Assembly (NCBI GenBank): GCA_021373185.1
Contig: JAJFTF010000055.1
Span: 91,033-155,032 of the forward strand
Length of the DNA stretch: 64,000 nt
Reading direction: 5' to 3'
Origin: Betaproteobacteria bacterium
Lineage (GTDB): Bacteria > Pseudomonadota > Gammaproteobacteria > Burkholderiales > Sulfuricellaceae
Shown: piece after piece, positions 43,766 to 52,381 of the stretch
Numbering within the stretch: position 1 is the stretch's first letter
How the letters are laid out: every line of letters starts with the position of its first letter
The notes under the pieces: model-generated
What the model was told of the DNA's origin: nothing
Database searches by the model: none
The model's input: only the letters and a program-made list of their open reading frames with translations
Translations under genes and position numbers: made by a program

Positions 43766-44593
43766 TCAGAACGGCAGTACCGACATAAAGAGCTTCGTGA
43801 GCCACCCCATCGCTTGCGCCGAATCCAGTTCGCCACGTCCCTTGAACTCAATCCGTGCGTCTGCCACCTGGGTTGAGGCAACGGTGTTTGCCGACGAAAT
43901 CGTGCTCGGGTTCACCACCCCTGAGAATCTCACATATTCGGTGCCTTCGTTGATACCCATCTGTTTCTCGCCACTGACCAGCAAATTACCATTCGGTAAA
44001 ACATCAATGACGGTCACTGTAAGTGTGCCAAGAAGAGCATTTTTCTGAGCGCTATCGCCTTTTCCGGAAAAGCTCTGCGCACCGCTTGCCGTGATGCTGG
44101 TATCGAAATTTGACCCTCTGGTAATACCTGCCACCCCCAATCCCTGTGGGGTCGGTGTGTAGCCCATTATCGTGGGAGTGGTCATGGTTTGACTTACGCT
44201 GCTCGCCTTGTCGGCAGTGGAACTGACGTTCTTGCTGGCGCTGGTTGTTTCTGAAATATTGATAGTGAGCACATCGCCAATATTGCGAGCACGACGATCC
44301 TCGAACAAGGGACGGGAATAGTTCGCCTGGAAGATGGCGCCACCGCTTGCGACGCGATCAGGCAACGGAGCCGGCCTGACGGTCATGGGCTGATGAACAT
44401 TAGTAGGGGGCACCGTGGAACAACCCGACAGCGTCATCAACCCGATAATGAGCAAAATCGTCAATCCAAAATTGACCATCAGCATCGACGGGGAAATAGC
44501 CGGCTTTTCATGAACAACCGAGCCCGACCTGATCGCATCAAATCCAAGAAATTTCTTATCCGCATAATCCCTGTTAATAAATGTACTAGCCAT
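43766..44593 (-). CDS. flgH: Flagellar L-ring lipoprotein FlgH, with N-terminal extension
   Basis: This 275-aa FlgH has the conserved SLFEDRRARNIGDVLT-type segment (here RPLFEDRRARNIGDVLTI), ASKNVSSTADKASS and the C-terminal EYVRFSGVVNPSTIS. The lipobox LSGC puts the acylated cysteine at residue 58 if translation starts at ATG 44593. That start is backed by GGAG seven bases upstream, whereas the ATGs nearer the signal peptide (residues 37 and 39) have none. A hydrophilic stretch of about 40 residues would thus precede the lipoprotein signal, which is unusual. It forms the outer-membrane ring and is last in the flgB-H transcript. Confidence 0.92.
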   Translation of the reverse strand: MASTFINRDYADKKFLGFDAIRSGSVVHEKPAISPSMLMVNFGLTILLIIGLMTLSGCSTVPPTNVHQPMTVRPAPLPDRVASGGAIFQANYSRPLFEDRRARNIGDVLTINISETTSASKNVSSTADKASSVSQTMTTPTIMGYTPTPQGLGVAGITRGSNFDTSITASGAQSFSGKGDSAQKNALLGTLTVTVIDVLPNGNLLVSGEKQMGINEGTEYVRFSGVVNPSTISSANTVASTQVADARIEFKGRGELDSAQAMGWLTKLFMSVLPF

Positions 44594-44619
44594 GATAATT
44601 CTCCGTGTTGGGCGCCGAC

Positions 44620-45402
44620 CTAGATCTGCGACAATTTCTGCAACATCTGGTCAGACGCGGTAACCGACTTGGAATTCAGGTCATAAGCGCGCTGCGTCTC
44701 GATCATGTTGACCATTTCCTCTACGACATTGACGTTGGAAGATTCAACATAGCTCTGATTCAACACGCCAACGCCATTGGTGCCTGGCGTATTCGGCAAT
44801 GGCGAGCCTGAAGCGGCGGTTTCCAGGTACATATTCTCGCCCTGACTGGACAACCCCGCCGGATTGATGAAGTTGGCCAACTGGATGCTCCCCACCTGCT
44901 GAGCCGCCGTGCTGCCCGGCTGCACCACCGATACCGTACCGTCCCTGGCGATAGTGACACTCAGCGCATCCGCCGGGATCGTGATGGCGGGCTGAACCTG
45001 GAAACCGCTAGCGGTGACCAATTGCCCCTGGCTATCGGTCTGAAAGGAGCCATCGCGGGTGTAGGCGGTGCTGCCGTCCGGCATCAGAACCTGAAAAAAC
45101 CCCTTGCCGTTGATAGCGATATCAAGGGGATTACCGGTTTGCGTCAGGTTGCCCTGAAGATGTATTTTTTCCGTCGCCACCGGTCGCACACCGGTACCAA
45201 GCTGCAAGCCGGAAGGCAACTGGGTTTGCTGCGAAGACTGCGCGCCTGGCTGGCGCACAGTCTGGTACAGCAAATCCTCGAACACCGCACGCGATTTCTT
45301 GAAACCGTTGGTACTCACGTTCGCCATGTTATTGGTGATGACATCCATGTGCATTTGCTGCGCTTCAAGGCCGGTCTTGGCTATCCAGAGGGAACGAATC
45401 AT
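44620..45402 (-). CDS. flgG: Flagellar distal rod protein FlgG
   Basis: This 260-aa protein is the exact length of E. coli FlgG. It starts [20 protein letters not shown] and continues [20 protein letters not shown], the diagnostic FlgG N-terminus. [13 protein letters not shown] and the C-terminal [20 protein letters not shown] complete the pattern. It lies 11 bp after flgF and 26 bp before flgH. Confidence 0.97.
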   Translation of the reverse strand: MIRSLWIAKTGLEAQQMHMDVITNNMANVSTNGFKKSRAVFEDLLYQTVRQPGAQSSQQTQLPSGLQLGTGVRPVATEKIHLQGNLTQTGNPLDIAINGKGFFQVLMPDGSTAYTRDGSFQTDSQGQLVTASGFQVQPAITIPADALSVTIARDGTVSVVQPGSTAAQQVGSIQLANFINPAGLSSQGENMYLETAASGSPLPNTPGTNGVGVLNQSYVESSNVNVVEEMVNMIETQRAYDLNSKSVTASDQMLQKLSQI

Positions 45403-45413
45403 GGTTTATTCCT

Positions 45414-46157
45414 TTACGCGTTCAGGTTCATTAGTTGACTGGCCTTGCCAGCGTTGCTTTCAGCGCTTTGCAACAACTTCATCTGCATATCGAACTGGCG
45501 AGACAGGCTGATCATGCTGACCAGCGAGTCAACTACGCTGACATTGCTGGTCTCCAGTGATTTCTGCATCAAGCCCACGCTGGCATCCGACGGAGCCGGC
45601 AGACCGCTTTTCAGCCGGAACAGGCCGTCGCCACTCTTGGCCAAATCGGCTTCCGGCGGGTTGACCAGCTTGATCCTGCCGACCGTCGCGACGGTATTGG
45701 GCGTCTGCCCCATCGGAATAATCGAGATCGTACCGTCCTTGCCGATCGTAATCTCCGCATCGGCCTGCACCGCAATTGGCCCGCCATCGCCAATAACTTG
45801 CAGGCCATTGCGCGTTTGCAATAATCCGTTTGAACCGACCTGCAGGCTGCCATCGCGGGTATAGGCTTCGCTGCCATCCGCTGCTTGCACCGCAATCCAT
45901 CCTTTTCCCTGCACTGCCACATCCAGATCACGTCCCGTGCTTTGAATCGCGCCGGCAGACAAATCCGCACCCGTAGTGGAATCCACCACAAAGGTGCGTG
46001 TCTGAAGGCCGTCGCCCAGCACCGGCAAAGCACGAAAAGCATTGGCCTCGGCCTTGTAGCCGGTGGTGGATACATTGGCGAGGTTGTGCGCCGTCACCGC
46101 CTGCTGCTGCATGCTGTGCTTGGCGCCGTTCATCGCGATGTAAATCATGCGGTCCAT
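45414..46157 (-). CDS. flgF: Flagellar proximal rod protein FlgF
   Basis: This 247-aa protein (E. coli 251) starts MDRMIYIAMNGAKHSMQQQA with HNLANVSTTGYKAEANAFRA. DLDVAVQGKGWIAVQ and VSVVDSLVSMISLSRQFDMQ are typical FlgF segments. It is separated from flgE by 172 bp that carry a palindromic repeat, the only large gap inside the flgB-H run. Confidence 0.96.
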   Translation of the reverse strand: MDRMIYIAMNGAKHSMQQQAVTAHNLANVSTTGYKAEANAFRALPVLGDGLQTRTFVVDSTTGADLSAGAIQSTGRDLDVAVQGKGWIAVQAADGSEAYTRDGSLQVGSNGLLQTRNGLQVIGDGGPIAVQADAEITIGKDGTISIIPMGQTPNTVATVGRIKLVNPPEADLAKSGDGLFRLKSGLPAPSDASVGLMQKSLETSNVSVVDSLVSMISLSRQFDMQMKLLQSAESNAGKASQLMNLNA

Positions 46158-46177
46158 AAATTCATCCTAATATAAAG

Positions 46178-46313
46178 CCAGCCACGGATTAACACTGATA
46201 GACACGGATTACCAATTACTTTTCTCATCCGGCACACCTTTCTGCTGAATGACCGACACTCCACAACACATCGTTTTATCTGTGCTAATCCGTGTAATCC
46301 GTGGCTAAAATCG
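46178..46313 (-). repeat. 140-bp palindromic dispersed repeat, copy 2
   Basis: The inverted ends are GCCACGGATTAACACTGATA (from 46181) and, from the other strand, GCCACGGATTACACGGATTA. Reading the minus strand, ATAAAACGATGTGTTGTGGA and CATTCAGCAGAAAGGT match the spacer of the copy at 18334-18475, so this is the same element inverted. It sits between flgE and flgF inside the flagellar transcript. Confidence 0.75.
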
Positions 46314-46329
46314 GTTTTCAGGCTGATTT

Positions 46330-47988
46330 TTACCTGAGGTTAACGATGGTCTGCAATACCGCGTCCTGGGTCTTGATGGTCTGTGCATTGGCCTGGTAAA
46401 CCCGCTGGGCGGTAATCATGTTTACCAGTTCAGCGGTCAGGTCGGTATTGGATTCTTCTACCGAGCCCGACTGCAAGACCCCGAGGCTACCCGATCCCGG
46501 CGTGTTGACCAGCGGCTGGCCCGACTCGGTCGATTCGGACCACTGGTTATTGCCCAGCGGCTTCAAACCATTTGGATTGGTAAAATTGGCCAGCACCAAT
46601 TGGCCCATGTTTCTGGATTGGCCATTGCTGTAACGCCCCTGAACAACACCGTCTGCGGCGACTGCGAAGCCGCTCAAGCGACCGGAGGTGTAGCCATCCT
46701 GAGTCAGTGTATTGACCCCGAACGCACTACCATACTGGCTGGTGCCGGTGAAATCGAGATCGAACGTCAGCGGTGTCGTCGCACTGTTGGTCTGACCAAG
46801 CGCCGTCATCACACCCGCAAGGTTGATGGATATATTAAAAGGCATGGCTGTCGTCAGTTGTCCGGCAGTATCAAACACCAATTGAGTGGTCGAGAGCGTA
46901 GCGCTTGGCACCGTAGTGGCAGCGACTGCCGTCTGAGCTGCCGTATTGGCTGTAAGCGTCAAAGCAGCTTCTGCTATTTGCGCAGCACCCACAGGAGGCG
47001 AGGCGATAACCGCGCTATTCATCAGCGCCATGTCGGCGGCGGCGGTTGCGGCGGCAGCAACTGCCGCATTAACCTGCGCTGGCGTCGGCGTGGCTCCAAT
47101 CGCGGCGGCGGCAGCAGTCGCAGCAGCAGCAGAAGCAATCACATTTGTGGCAGCAATATACGGAGCCGACCCAACTGGCCAGGCCGCTTGAACGGCAAGC
47201 GCACGAGTATTAAGGCTATTGGCCGCAACCAACGCTCCGCCCGTACCTAAGTAACCTGTATTGAGCTTCACCACGGCAGCATCGGCCGGTACTTGCAAGC
47301 CAACGCCATCCACATTGGTACCTACATTCCAGGTCCCTACCGCCGCAGCTTTTGAAAAATACAAGGAAAGCGTATGTGGATTACCCAGCGTGTCGTAAAC
47401 CGTCATGGAAGTAGAATTATTGTAGCTGGTTGGATCGGTCGGGCTAAATGTGGCTGCAGCCGGCAACAGCGAGCGCGAATCCAGGTTGAGTCCGACTTTC
47501 GCGCCCGTTTGACCAGCGCTGCCTCCCGTGGCTTGGGGCTTCAGATCTGCCTGGGAAATGGTCACCGGGCCGGGGTTGGTTGCGACGATCAAACCAGTCG
47601 TGATATCCACGCCAAAACCGGTTATTTTGGCGCCGCTGGATGTGACGATATTACCGGATTTGTCGAGCTGAAACTGGCCATTTCGGGTGTAGGAAATCGC
47701 GCCATTATTATCCAACCGAAAAAAACCTCCGCCGTTGATCGCCACATCCAGCGGATTGTTGGAAGCGGTGATATTGCCTTGGGTGAATTGCTGCGCCACG
47801 GCGGCCACCTTGGTACCCAAGCCGATCTGGCTCGCCCCGCTACCCGACAGGGATGCCGCGTAGACATCCGCGAACTGCGCCTGGGAGGTCTTGAAGCCGA
47901 CAGTCGCCGCGTTTGCAACGTTATTTCCGATTGCATCCAGATTCTTGGCTGCCGCGTTTAATCCGCTCAATCCTTGTTGAAAGCTCAT
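46330..47988 (-). CDS. flgE: Flagellar hook protein FlgE with alanine-rich insertion
   Basis: This 552-aa hook protein is longer than E. coli FlgE (402 aa). The N-terminus MSFQQGLSGLNAAAKNLDAI with GNNVANAATVGFK and the C-terminus AQRVYQANAQTIKTQDAVLQ are standard. STSMTVYDTLGNPHTLSLYF and LVFDTAGQLT bracket the D1-D2 region. Between them, about residues 240-363 form an extra segment, strongly Ala/Thr-rich at 280-360, which accounts for most of the added length. It lies 13 bp after flgD. Confidence 0.95.
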   Translation of the reverse strand: MSFQQGLSGLNAAAKNLDAIGNNVANAATVGFKTSQAQFADVYAASLSGSGASQIGLGTKVAAVAQQFTQGNITASNNPLDVAINGGGFFRLDNNGAISYTRNGQFQLDKSGNIVTSSGAKITGFGVDITTGLIVATNPGPVTISQADLKPQATGGSAGQTGAKVGLNLDSRSLLPAAATFSPTDPTSYNNSTSMTVYDTLGNPHTLSLYFSKAAAVGTWNVGTNVDGVGLQVPADAAVVKLNTGYLGTGGALVAANSLNTRALAVQAAWPVGSAPYIAATNVIASAAAATAAAAAIGATPTPAQVNAAVAAAATAAADMALMNSAVIASPPVGAAQIAEAALTLTANTAAQTAVAATTVPSATLSTTQLVFDTAGQLTTAMPFNISINLAGVMTALGQTNSATTPLTFDLDFTGTSQYGSAFGVNTLTQDGYTSGRLSGFAVAADGVVQGRYSNGQSRNMGQLVLANFTNPNGLKPLGNNQWSESTESGQPLVNTPGSGSLGVLQSGSVEESNTDLTAELVNMITAQRVYQANAQTIKTQDAVLQTIVNLR

Positions 47989-48001
47989 GATTCACTCCCG
48001 A

Positions 48002-48664
48002 TTAAAATATTTGTTTGACCTTGGATACATCAACAGCACCCAGCACATCGGTATTCAGTGTTACTCCAGTAGTGCCAAGAGAGACGCTGGCGACTGTCCC
48101 TAACGACAACAGATTATCGACTTTCACTTTCTGCCCGCCTTGGAGTGCACTAATCTCGAACTTGTAGATACCATCCGGTGCTGCCGCACCGCTGTCGGTC
48201 TTGCCATCCCACGAGAACATGACATCCCCGGTCTTTTGCGCGCCCATGTCCTTGCTATGCACCACATTGCCAGCCTTATCCTTGATGGTAACCACCGCAT
48301 GATCTACATCTTGAGCCAGCGTAAAGCCGCCGACACCGTTGCCACTTTGCAGCGACAAGCTGGAACCCGGTGACAACACACTGCGCCCGATCATGCCGGC
48401 CGCTTGCAATGACTGGCTTGATGCGAACGAGCTCGACATTGCCTGCAATGCCGTATTCAACTTCTCGATGCCGGTGACCGTGCTCAACTGAGCCATCTGC
48501 GAAGTCACCTGGGCGTTGTCCAGGGGATTGAGCGGATCCTGATTTTTCATCTGCGTGACCAGGAGCTTGAGGAAACGGTCTTCAGTCGATTGAACGGTCG
48601 AAGTTGCTGTCGTACCTGATGAGGTTGTACCGGTTGTACTGCTGGTGCCTTGAACTGTACTCAT
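48002..48664 (-). CDS. flgD: Flagellar hook capping protein FlgD
   Basis: This 220-aa protein has the FlgD hallmark DRFLKLLVTQMKNQDPLNPL followed by DNAQVTSQMAQLSTVTGIEK. A C-terminal Ig-like/FlgD-tudor region includes DVMFSWDGKTDSGAAAPDG. A Ser/Thr-rich N-terminal tail of about 25 residues precedes the export signal. It guides FlgE polymerisation at the growing hook tip. Confidence 0.96.
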   Translation of the reverse strand: MSTVQGTSSTTGTTSSGTTATSTVQSTEDRFLKLLVTQMKNQDPLNPLDNAQVTSQMAQLSTVTGIEKLNTALQAMSSSFASSQSLQAAGMIGRSVLSPGSSLSLQSGNGVGGFTLAQDVDHAVVTIKDKAGNVVHSKDMGAQKTGDVMFSWDGKTDSGAAAPDGIYKFEISALQGGQKVKVDNLLSLGTVASVSLGTTGVTLNTDVLGAVDVSKVKQIF

Positions 48665-48685
48665 TTCATCCTCCTAATTTAACGG

Positions 48686-49096
48686 TTACTGGCCCAGCGT
48701 AAGGGTCTTCATCAGCAAAGTTTTGGCCGTATTCATCATGTCCGCGTTGTTCTGGTAGGAACGCGAGGCCGAAATCATGTTGACCATCTCCTCCACCACA
48801 TTGACATTGGGCATGGCGACATAGCCCTGGCTATCGGCCAATGGATGCTTGGGGTCATACATCATTTTCATCGGCGACGGATCTTCAATCACCCCCGACA
48901 CCTTCACGCCGGCAGTCCCGGAACCACTGCTACCGAGCGGCTGCGCGCTGAACACGACCTGTTTCGCACGATAGGGCTGCCCCGTCGAACTGGTGGCGCT
49001 GTCCGCGTTGGCCAGGTTGCTCGCCACTGCATTAAGACGCTGCGACTGGGCTGTCATGCCTGAACCCGCTATATTGAATACATTAGATAAAGACAT
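48686..49096 (-). CDS. flgC: Flagellar proximal rod protein FlgC
   Basis: This 136-aa protein (E. coli 134) starts [20 protein letters not shown] with [35 protein letters not shown] and [19 protein letters not shown] form the conserved C-terminus. The ATG shares one base with the flgB stop (TAATG). Confidence 0.96.
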   Translation of the reverse strand: MSLSNVFNIAGSGMTAQSQRLNAVASNLANADSATSSTGQPYRAKQVVFSAQPLGSSGSGTAGVKVSGVIEDPSPMKMMYDPKHPLADSQGYVAMPNVNVVEEMVNMISASRSYQNNADMMNTAKTLLMKTLTLGQ

Positions 49097-49497
49097 TATT
49101 CACCTCGTACCGCAGATTGCATCGTGTTAAATTTGCCCCGCATCTGTTCTATAAGAAACTGGTAGTGAATGGCGTTGTCGGTAAATTGCGCCCGCTCCAC
49201 GTCCATGTCCACCGTATTGCCATCAATACTAGGCTGCACAGCAGATCGATATAGCGGCTGCGCATTCAGCGCCCCACCCTGAGCCTGCAGGTGGCCTTGT
49301 GATGTCGTGTTCATACCCAGCTTCCCGACCTGCACGCCTTGAGCACGCTGCAGCTCTTTAGCAAAATCGATATCCCGCGCCTTGTAGTTTGGCGTATCGG
49401 CATTGGCGATGTTCGATGCCAGAACTTGCTGCCGGTATGCACGCAAATTCAGCGCATCCTGCGCGAACTTCAACTCACTGTTAAGGCCACTGATCAT
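49096..49497 (-). CDS. flgB: Flagellar proximal rod protein FlgB
   Basis: This 133-aa protein (E. coli 138) starts at ATG 49497 ([20 protein letters not shown]); an earlier in-frame start lies upstream of the promoter and is rejected. [20 protein letters not shown] is the diagnostic rod motif. It is the first gene of the flgBCDEFGH transcript, 41 bp from a sigma-54 site. Confidence 0.96.
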   Translation of the reverse strand: MISGLNSELKFAQDALNLRAYRQQVLASNIANADTPNYKARDIDFAKELQRAQGVQVGKLGMNTTSQGHLQAQGGALNAQPLYRSAVQPSIDGNTVDMDVERAQFTDNAIHYQFLIEQMRGKFNTMQSAVRGE

Positions 49498-49537
49498 TTC
49501 ATTCTTTCCCTGATTAAACCTATTCAGCTCAGGTAAA

Positions 49538-49553
49538 AGCACGAAACGTGCCA
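49538..49553 (-). promoter_or_regulatory. Sigma-54 promoter for flgB operon
   Basis: Minus-strand TGGCACGTTTCGTGCT fits TGGCACG-N4-TTGCT with exact GG/GC spacing and one mismatch in the -12 box. It ends 41 bp before the flgB start. Confidence 0.8.
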
Positions 49554-49612
49554 GCTTGTTTGTGGTTATGAAGTTAGCCCGTAGGTCGAACTGGGCAATG
49601 ATAGGAACCGGC

Positions 49613-49664
49613 AAAAGCGGCAAGAATTGCCGCTTGCGGCAAAATCGTCCTGCGCAAGCGCAGG
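49613..49664 (-). terminator. Tandem hairpins after the diguanylate cyclase gene
   Basis: Two perfect hairpins lie downstream of the cyclase stop. CCTGCGC-AA-GCGCAGG (49649-49664) is nearest to it. AGCGGCAA-GAA-TTGCCGCT (49616-49634) follows and is succeeded on the minus strand by TTTT. Together they probably end the cyclase transcript before the flgB promoter. A short (GGATA)3 run lies at 49663-49678. Confidence 0.55.
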
Positions 49665-49679
49665 ATAGGATAGGATAGG

Positions 49680-51485
49680 CTATTCGGCGGGGAACACCCG
49701 GTTGCGGCCCGCCGCCTTTGCCCTGTAGAGCGCCTGATCGGCGCGCGCGATGATGGCATCGGAAGGTTCGTCCGGCAAGCGCAGGGCAACGCCGGCACTG
49801 AAGGTAATCAGCAACTTCTCGTTGTTGTGCATAAAAAACTTTTTGGTCAGCTCCCGCTGTACCCGCGTCAGCGTCTTCAGCCCTTCATCAAGATCGGTCT
49901 CTGGCAGGATAAGAACGAACTCCTCTCCGCCAAAACGCGCAATCACGTCCGTCGGGCGCAACGTTTCCTTGACTACGTGCACCAGATGAACCAGTGCATC
50001 ATCGCCAACATCGTGGCCATAGGTATCATTAAGTCGCTTGAAAAAATCGATATCCAGCAGCGCAACGCAAAGCGGTGCGCCCAATCTTTCGGCGCGCGCA
50101 AATTCGCGTTCGAAGGCATCGTCCATGCCTCGCCTATTAAGAGTTCCCGTCAGATAATCCTCATGCGCCAAACTGGTGGTTTTATCGAGTTCCGCCTCCA
50201 GCTCCCTGATCTTCTGCTCGGACGCCTCCACCTGCCTGCGCGTCTCCTCAATCTCATCGCGCGAGCGCTGCATATCGGCCTGCATTCCTCTGGTGTCGGC
50301 CATCAGACTCCCCAGAATGCTGTTCAACTGGTTGATATCCTCGGTCTTGCTGATCTGCAAGGAATAATTTTCTATCTTTTTATGGTACTCGGATGTACTG
50401 GATGACATTTCACCCAATCGGTCAATGAATGTCGTAACCATGTGCTTCAGGGTCGTCTTGGCCTCATTCAGGCCCTGCTTCAATGCGCTCTGCTTGTAGA
50501 TGATCTCCTTGAAGCTGCGCTCAACCTCATGAAGGACGCGAGGATCCAGGGGGTGGGAAATAATTTCCTGCACCACAATAATCTGGCCGTGCAGCCACTG
50601 ATCGTCCAGAGAAAGCTCACTGATATTCTCCACCAGCAGCTTCAGCAATTTCAGCAGACCATCCATGACCATGGCATCGGATTCGCCGCGCAACTCGAGT
50701 TTGACCCAGAACTGTTTGAGTAATTTGGCCAGCCTCTCCAGCTCTGTCGGGCTCACCGCCGCGCGCACCGTTACCGCCAGTTGACCCGCTTCAGCAGACA
50801 GCGCAGGAAACTGGGTCAACCTTGGGACAATGCCGATTTCCAGGGTTTGAGCGAGCATTTCCCTTAACAGCCTGAAATTATCCTTTGAGAGCGCATCCGC
50901 ACTGACCGCCAGGTTTTTTGCTTCTACGGCAGGTTGCCCATGCGCCGGCTGTGGCTCTATGGCTGGAGGTGCCTCATCGTCCAGCATCCCCCCTGCCTGA
51001 GCAGCAGGGTTTTTTGCCCATGCAGATACCAGCGCCTGCAACTTCTTGTGCAAAACCCTGGAATCCGACGCAAAATTGACCAGCACCTTTTCCAGCCCGT
51101 CTCTTTTCCTCGCAACGGAGAGTCCGCTTTGCTTGAGTTCCCATTGCTTCAACATATCCCGAATCAAATTCGCCCAGGAATCATCTTTGTCGCCGGACAG
51201 CCCAATCAGATCGGAGAACCCGGATTCCATCCCCTTCCAGTCATGATCCGTTATCGCCTTGGTAATAACCGCCACGGTTTGTCTCAAGGCAGGATTTTTC
51301 CTGGCCATGTCTTGTAGTACTTTCTGTAACGTCCTGTCTGCATTCTGAGCCTCTGCACTGGCAGGCGCGCCGGAGACTTCGTTATAAATTTTCTGGTAGT
51401 TTTCGGGAGTCGGTGCAACGCGCCGCGTCGACAGTAATTTCAGCGTCTCGCGTGCAATATCGGTAGGGTTCGTGAATGTTGGCAT
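49680..51485 (-). CDS. Diguanylate cyclase (GGDEF) with long helical N-terminal region
   Basis: This 601-aa protein starts MPTFTNPTDIARETLKLLST and continues RRVAPTPENYQKIYNEVSG, a conserved N-terminal segment of a family of soluble proteobacterial cyclases. There are no membrane helices. A long helical/coiled-coil region (about residues 300-425) leads to the GGDEF domain with RFGGEEFVLILPETD. RPTD five residues before it is an inhibitory c-di-GMP I-site. The ATG at 51485 is preferred over a TTG (51518). It lies between flgA (divergent) and flgB (same strand), suggesting a link between c-di-GMP and flagellar assembly. A terminator-like pair of hairpins separates it from flgB. Confidence 0.92.
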   Translation of the reverse strand: MPTFTNPTDIARETLKLLSTRRVAPTPENYQKIYNEVSGAPASAEAQNADRTLQKVLQDMARKNPALRQTVAVITKAITDHDWKGMESGFSDLIGLSGDKDDSWANLIRDMLKQWELKQSGLSVARKRDGLEKVLVNFASDSRVLHKKLQALVSAWAKNPAAQAGGMLDDEAPPAIEPQPAHGQPAVEAKNLAVSADALSKDNFRLLREMLAQTLEIGIVPRLTQFPALSAEAGQLAVTVRAAVSPTELERLAKLLKQFWVKLELRGESDAMVMDGLLKLLKLLVENISELSLDDQWLHGQIIVVQEIISHPLDPRVLHEVERSFKEIIYKQSALKQGLNEAKTTLKHMVTTFIDRLGEMSSSTSEYHKKIENYSLQISKTEDINQLNSILGSLMADTRGMQADMQRSRDEIEETRRQVEASEQKIRELEAELDKTTSLAHEDYLTGTLNRRGMDDAFEREFARAERLGAPLCVALLDIDFFKRLNDTYGHDVGDDALVHLVHVVKETLRPTDVIARFGGEEFVLILPETDLDEGLKTLTRVQRELTKKFFMHNNEKLLITFSAGVALRLPDEPSDAIIARADQALYRAKAAGRNRVFPAE

Positions 51486-51633
51486 GGTGCTAAGTAGTCG
51501 AGAGGCAATTCTGGTCAAGCACCAACCCGATGGGGGCCTGAATGGTTTATCATAGCATCCGCCATATCGCGCTTCAATGCATACCTTTTTTCAGGTTACA
51601 ATTCCGATAATTCCTTACCATTTCTTATCCTTG

Positions 51634-52359
51634 ATGGACAACCTTCCGGCCCACGCCTCTTTCGCCAACAAATGCTTCCATGCAGCGCTCTGCGCCCTGC
51701 TTCTCGCGCTCTTGCCCGCTCCCGCCAGTGCGGACACGCAGGATATCGGTGCGATCCGTAAAGCAGTGGATAATTTCGCCCGGCAGAATACCGCCGGGCA
51801 ACCCGGTGAGGTGGACCTGACTGTGGGCGCGATCGATCCGCGCCTGCGCCTCCCCGCCTGCGACGCCCCCGAAGTTTTTCTTCCCACCGGCAGCCGGCTC
51901 TGGGGCAATACCACCGTAGGCGTTCGCTGCCAAAGCGCCACCCCGTGGACTATTTACGTACCCGTCAGTGTCAAGATCATGGCATCGGTTGCCGTTGCCG
52001 CCCACTCCCTAAGTGCCGGCCAGACAGTGGGCCAGTCCGATATTCTGCTGCAAAGCAGCGATCTTTCCCAACTCCCCCCCGGCGTGATTCTTGATCCCGC
52101 GCAGGCCATCGGCAAAACCGTCATCAGCGGTGCCGCATCGGGTCAAGCCCTCCGGCAAGACATGCTGCGCGCCCCCCAAGTCATACAGCAAGGGCAAACC
52201 GTAAAGCTCGTGGCAAAAGGGCTTGGATTCCAAGTCAGCTCGGAGGGCAAGGCGCTGGCCAATGCCACGCTTGGGCAGACAGTATCGGTGCGCACTCAGT
52301 CCGGCCAGATCATCAACGGTATTGCCAGGCAAAATGGCGTAGTGGACGTAAATTTTTAA
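51634..52359 (+). CDS. flgA: Flagellar P-ring assembly chaperone FlgA
   Basis: This is a 241-aa protein from the ATG at 51634; an upstream ATG (51577) would put 19 residues before it and mask the signal peptide. The Sec signal spans about residues 14-33 ([16 protein letters not shown]). The SAF domain (about 120-180) includes [19 protein letters not shown] and [20 protein letters not shown], and the C-terminus has [19 protein letters not shown]. It assists FlgI ring assembly in the periplasm. It is on the strand opposite to the other flg genes, divergent from the cyclase gene. Confidence 0.93.
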   Translation: MDNLPAHASFANKCFHAALCALLLALLPAPASADTQDIGAIRKAVDNFARQNTAGQPGEVDLTVGAIDPRLRLPACDAPEVFLPTGSRLWGNTTVGVRCQSATPWTIYVPVSVKIMASVAVAAHSLSAGQTVGQSDILLQSSDLSQLPPGVILDPAQAIGKTVISGAASGQALRQDMLRAPQVIQQGQTVKLVAKGLGFQVSSEGKALANATLGQTVSVRTQSGQIINGIARQNGVVDVNF

Positions 52360-52381
52360 ACCCCATGAATTGAGATGCTCT

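Noticed and set aside
51590..51625. Sigma-28 promoter for flgA (CCGATAAT before the start).
   Set aside because: The -10 word fits well, but at the required 11-bp spacing the -35 is CCTTTTTT and matches only 3 of 8 positions.
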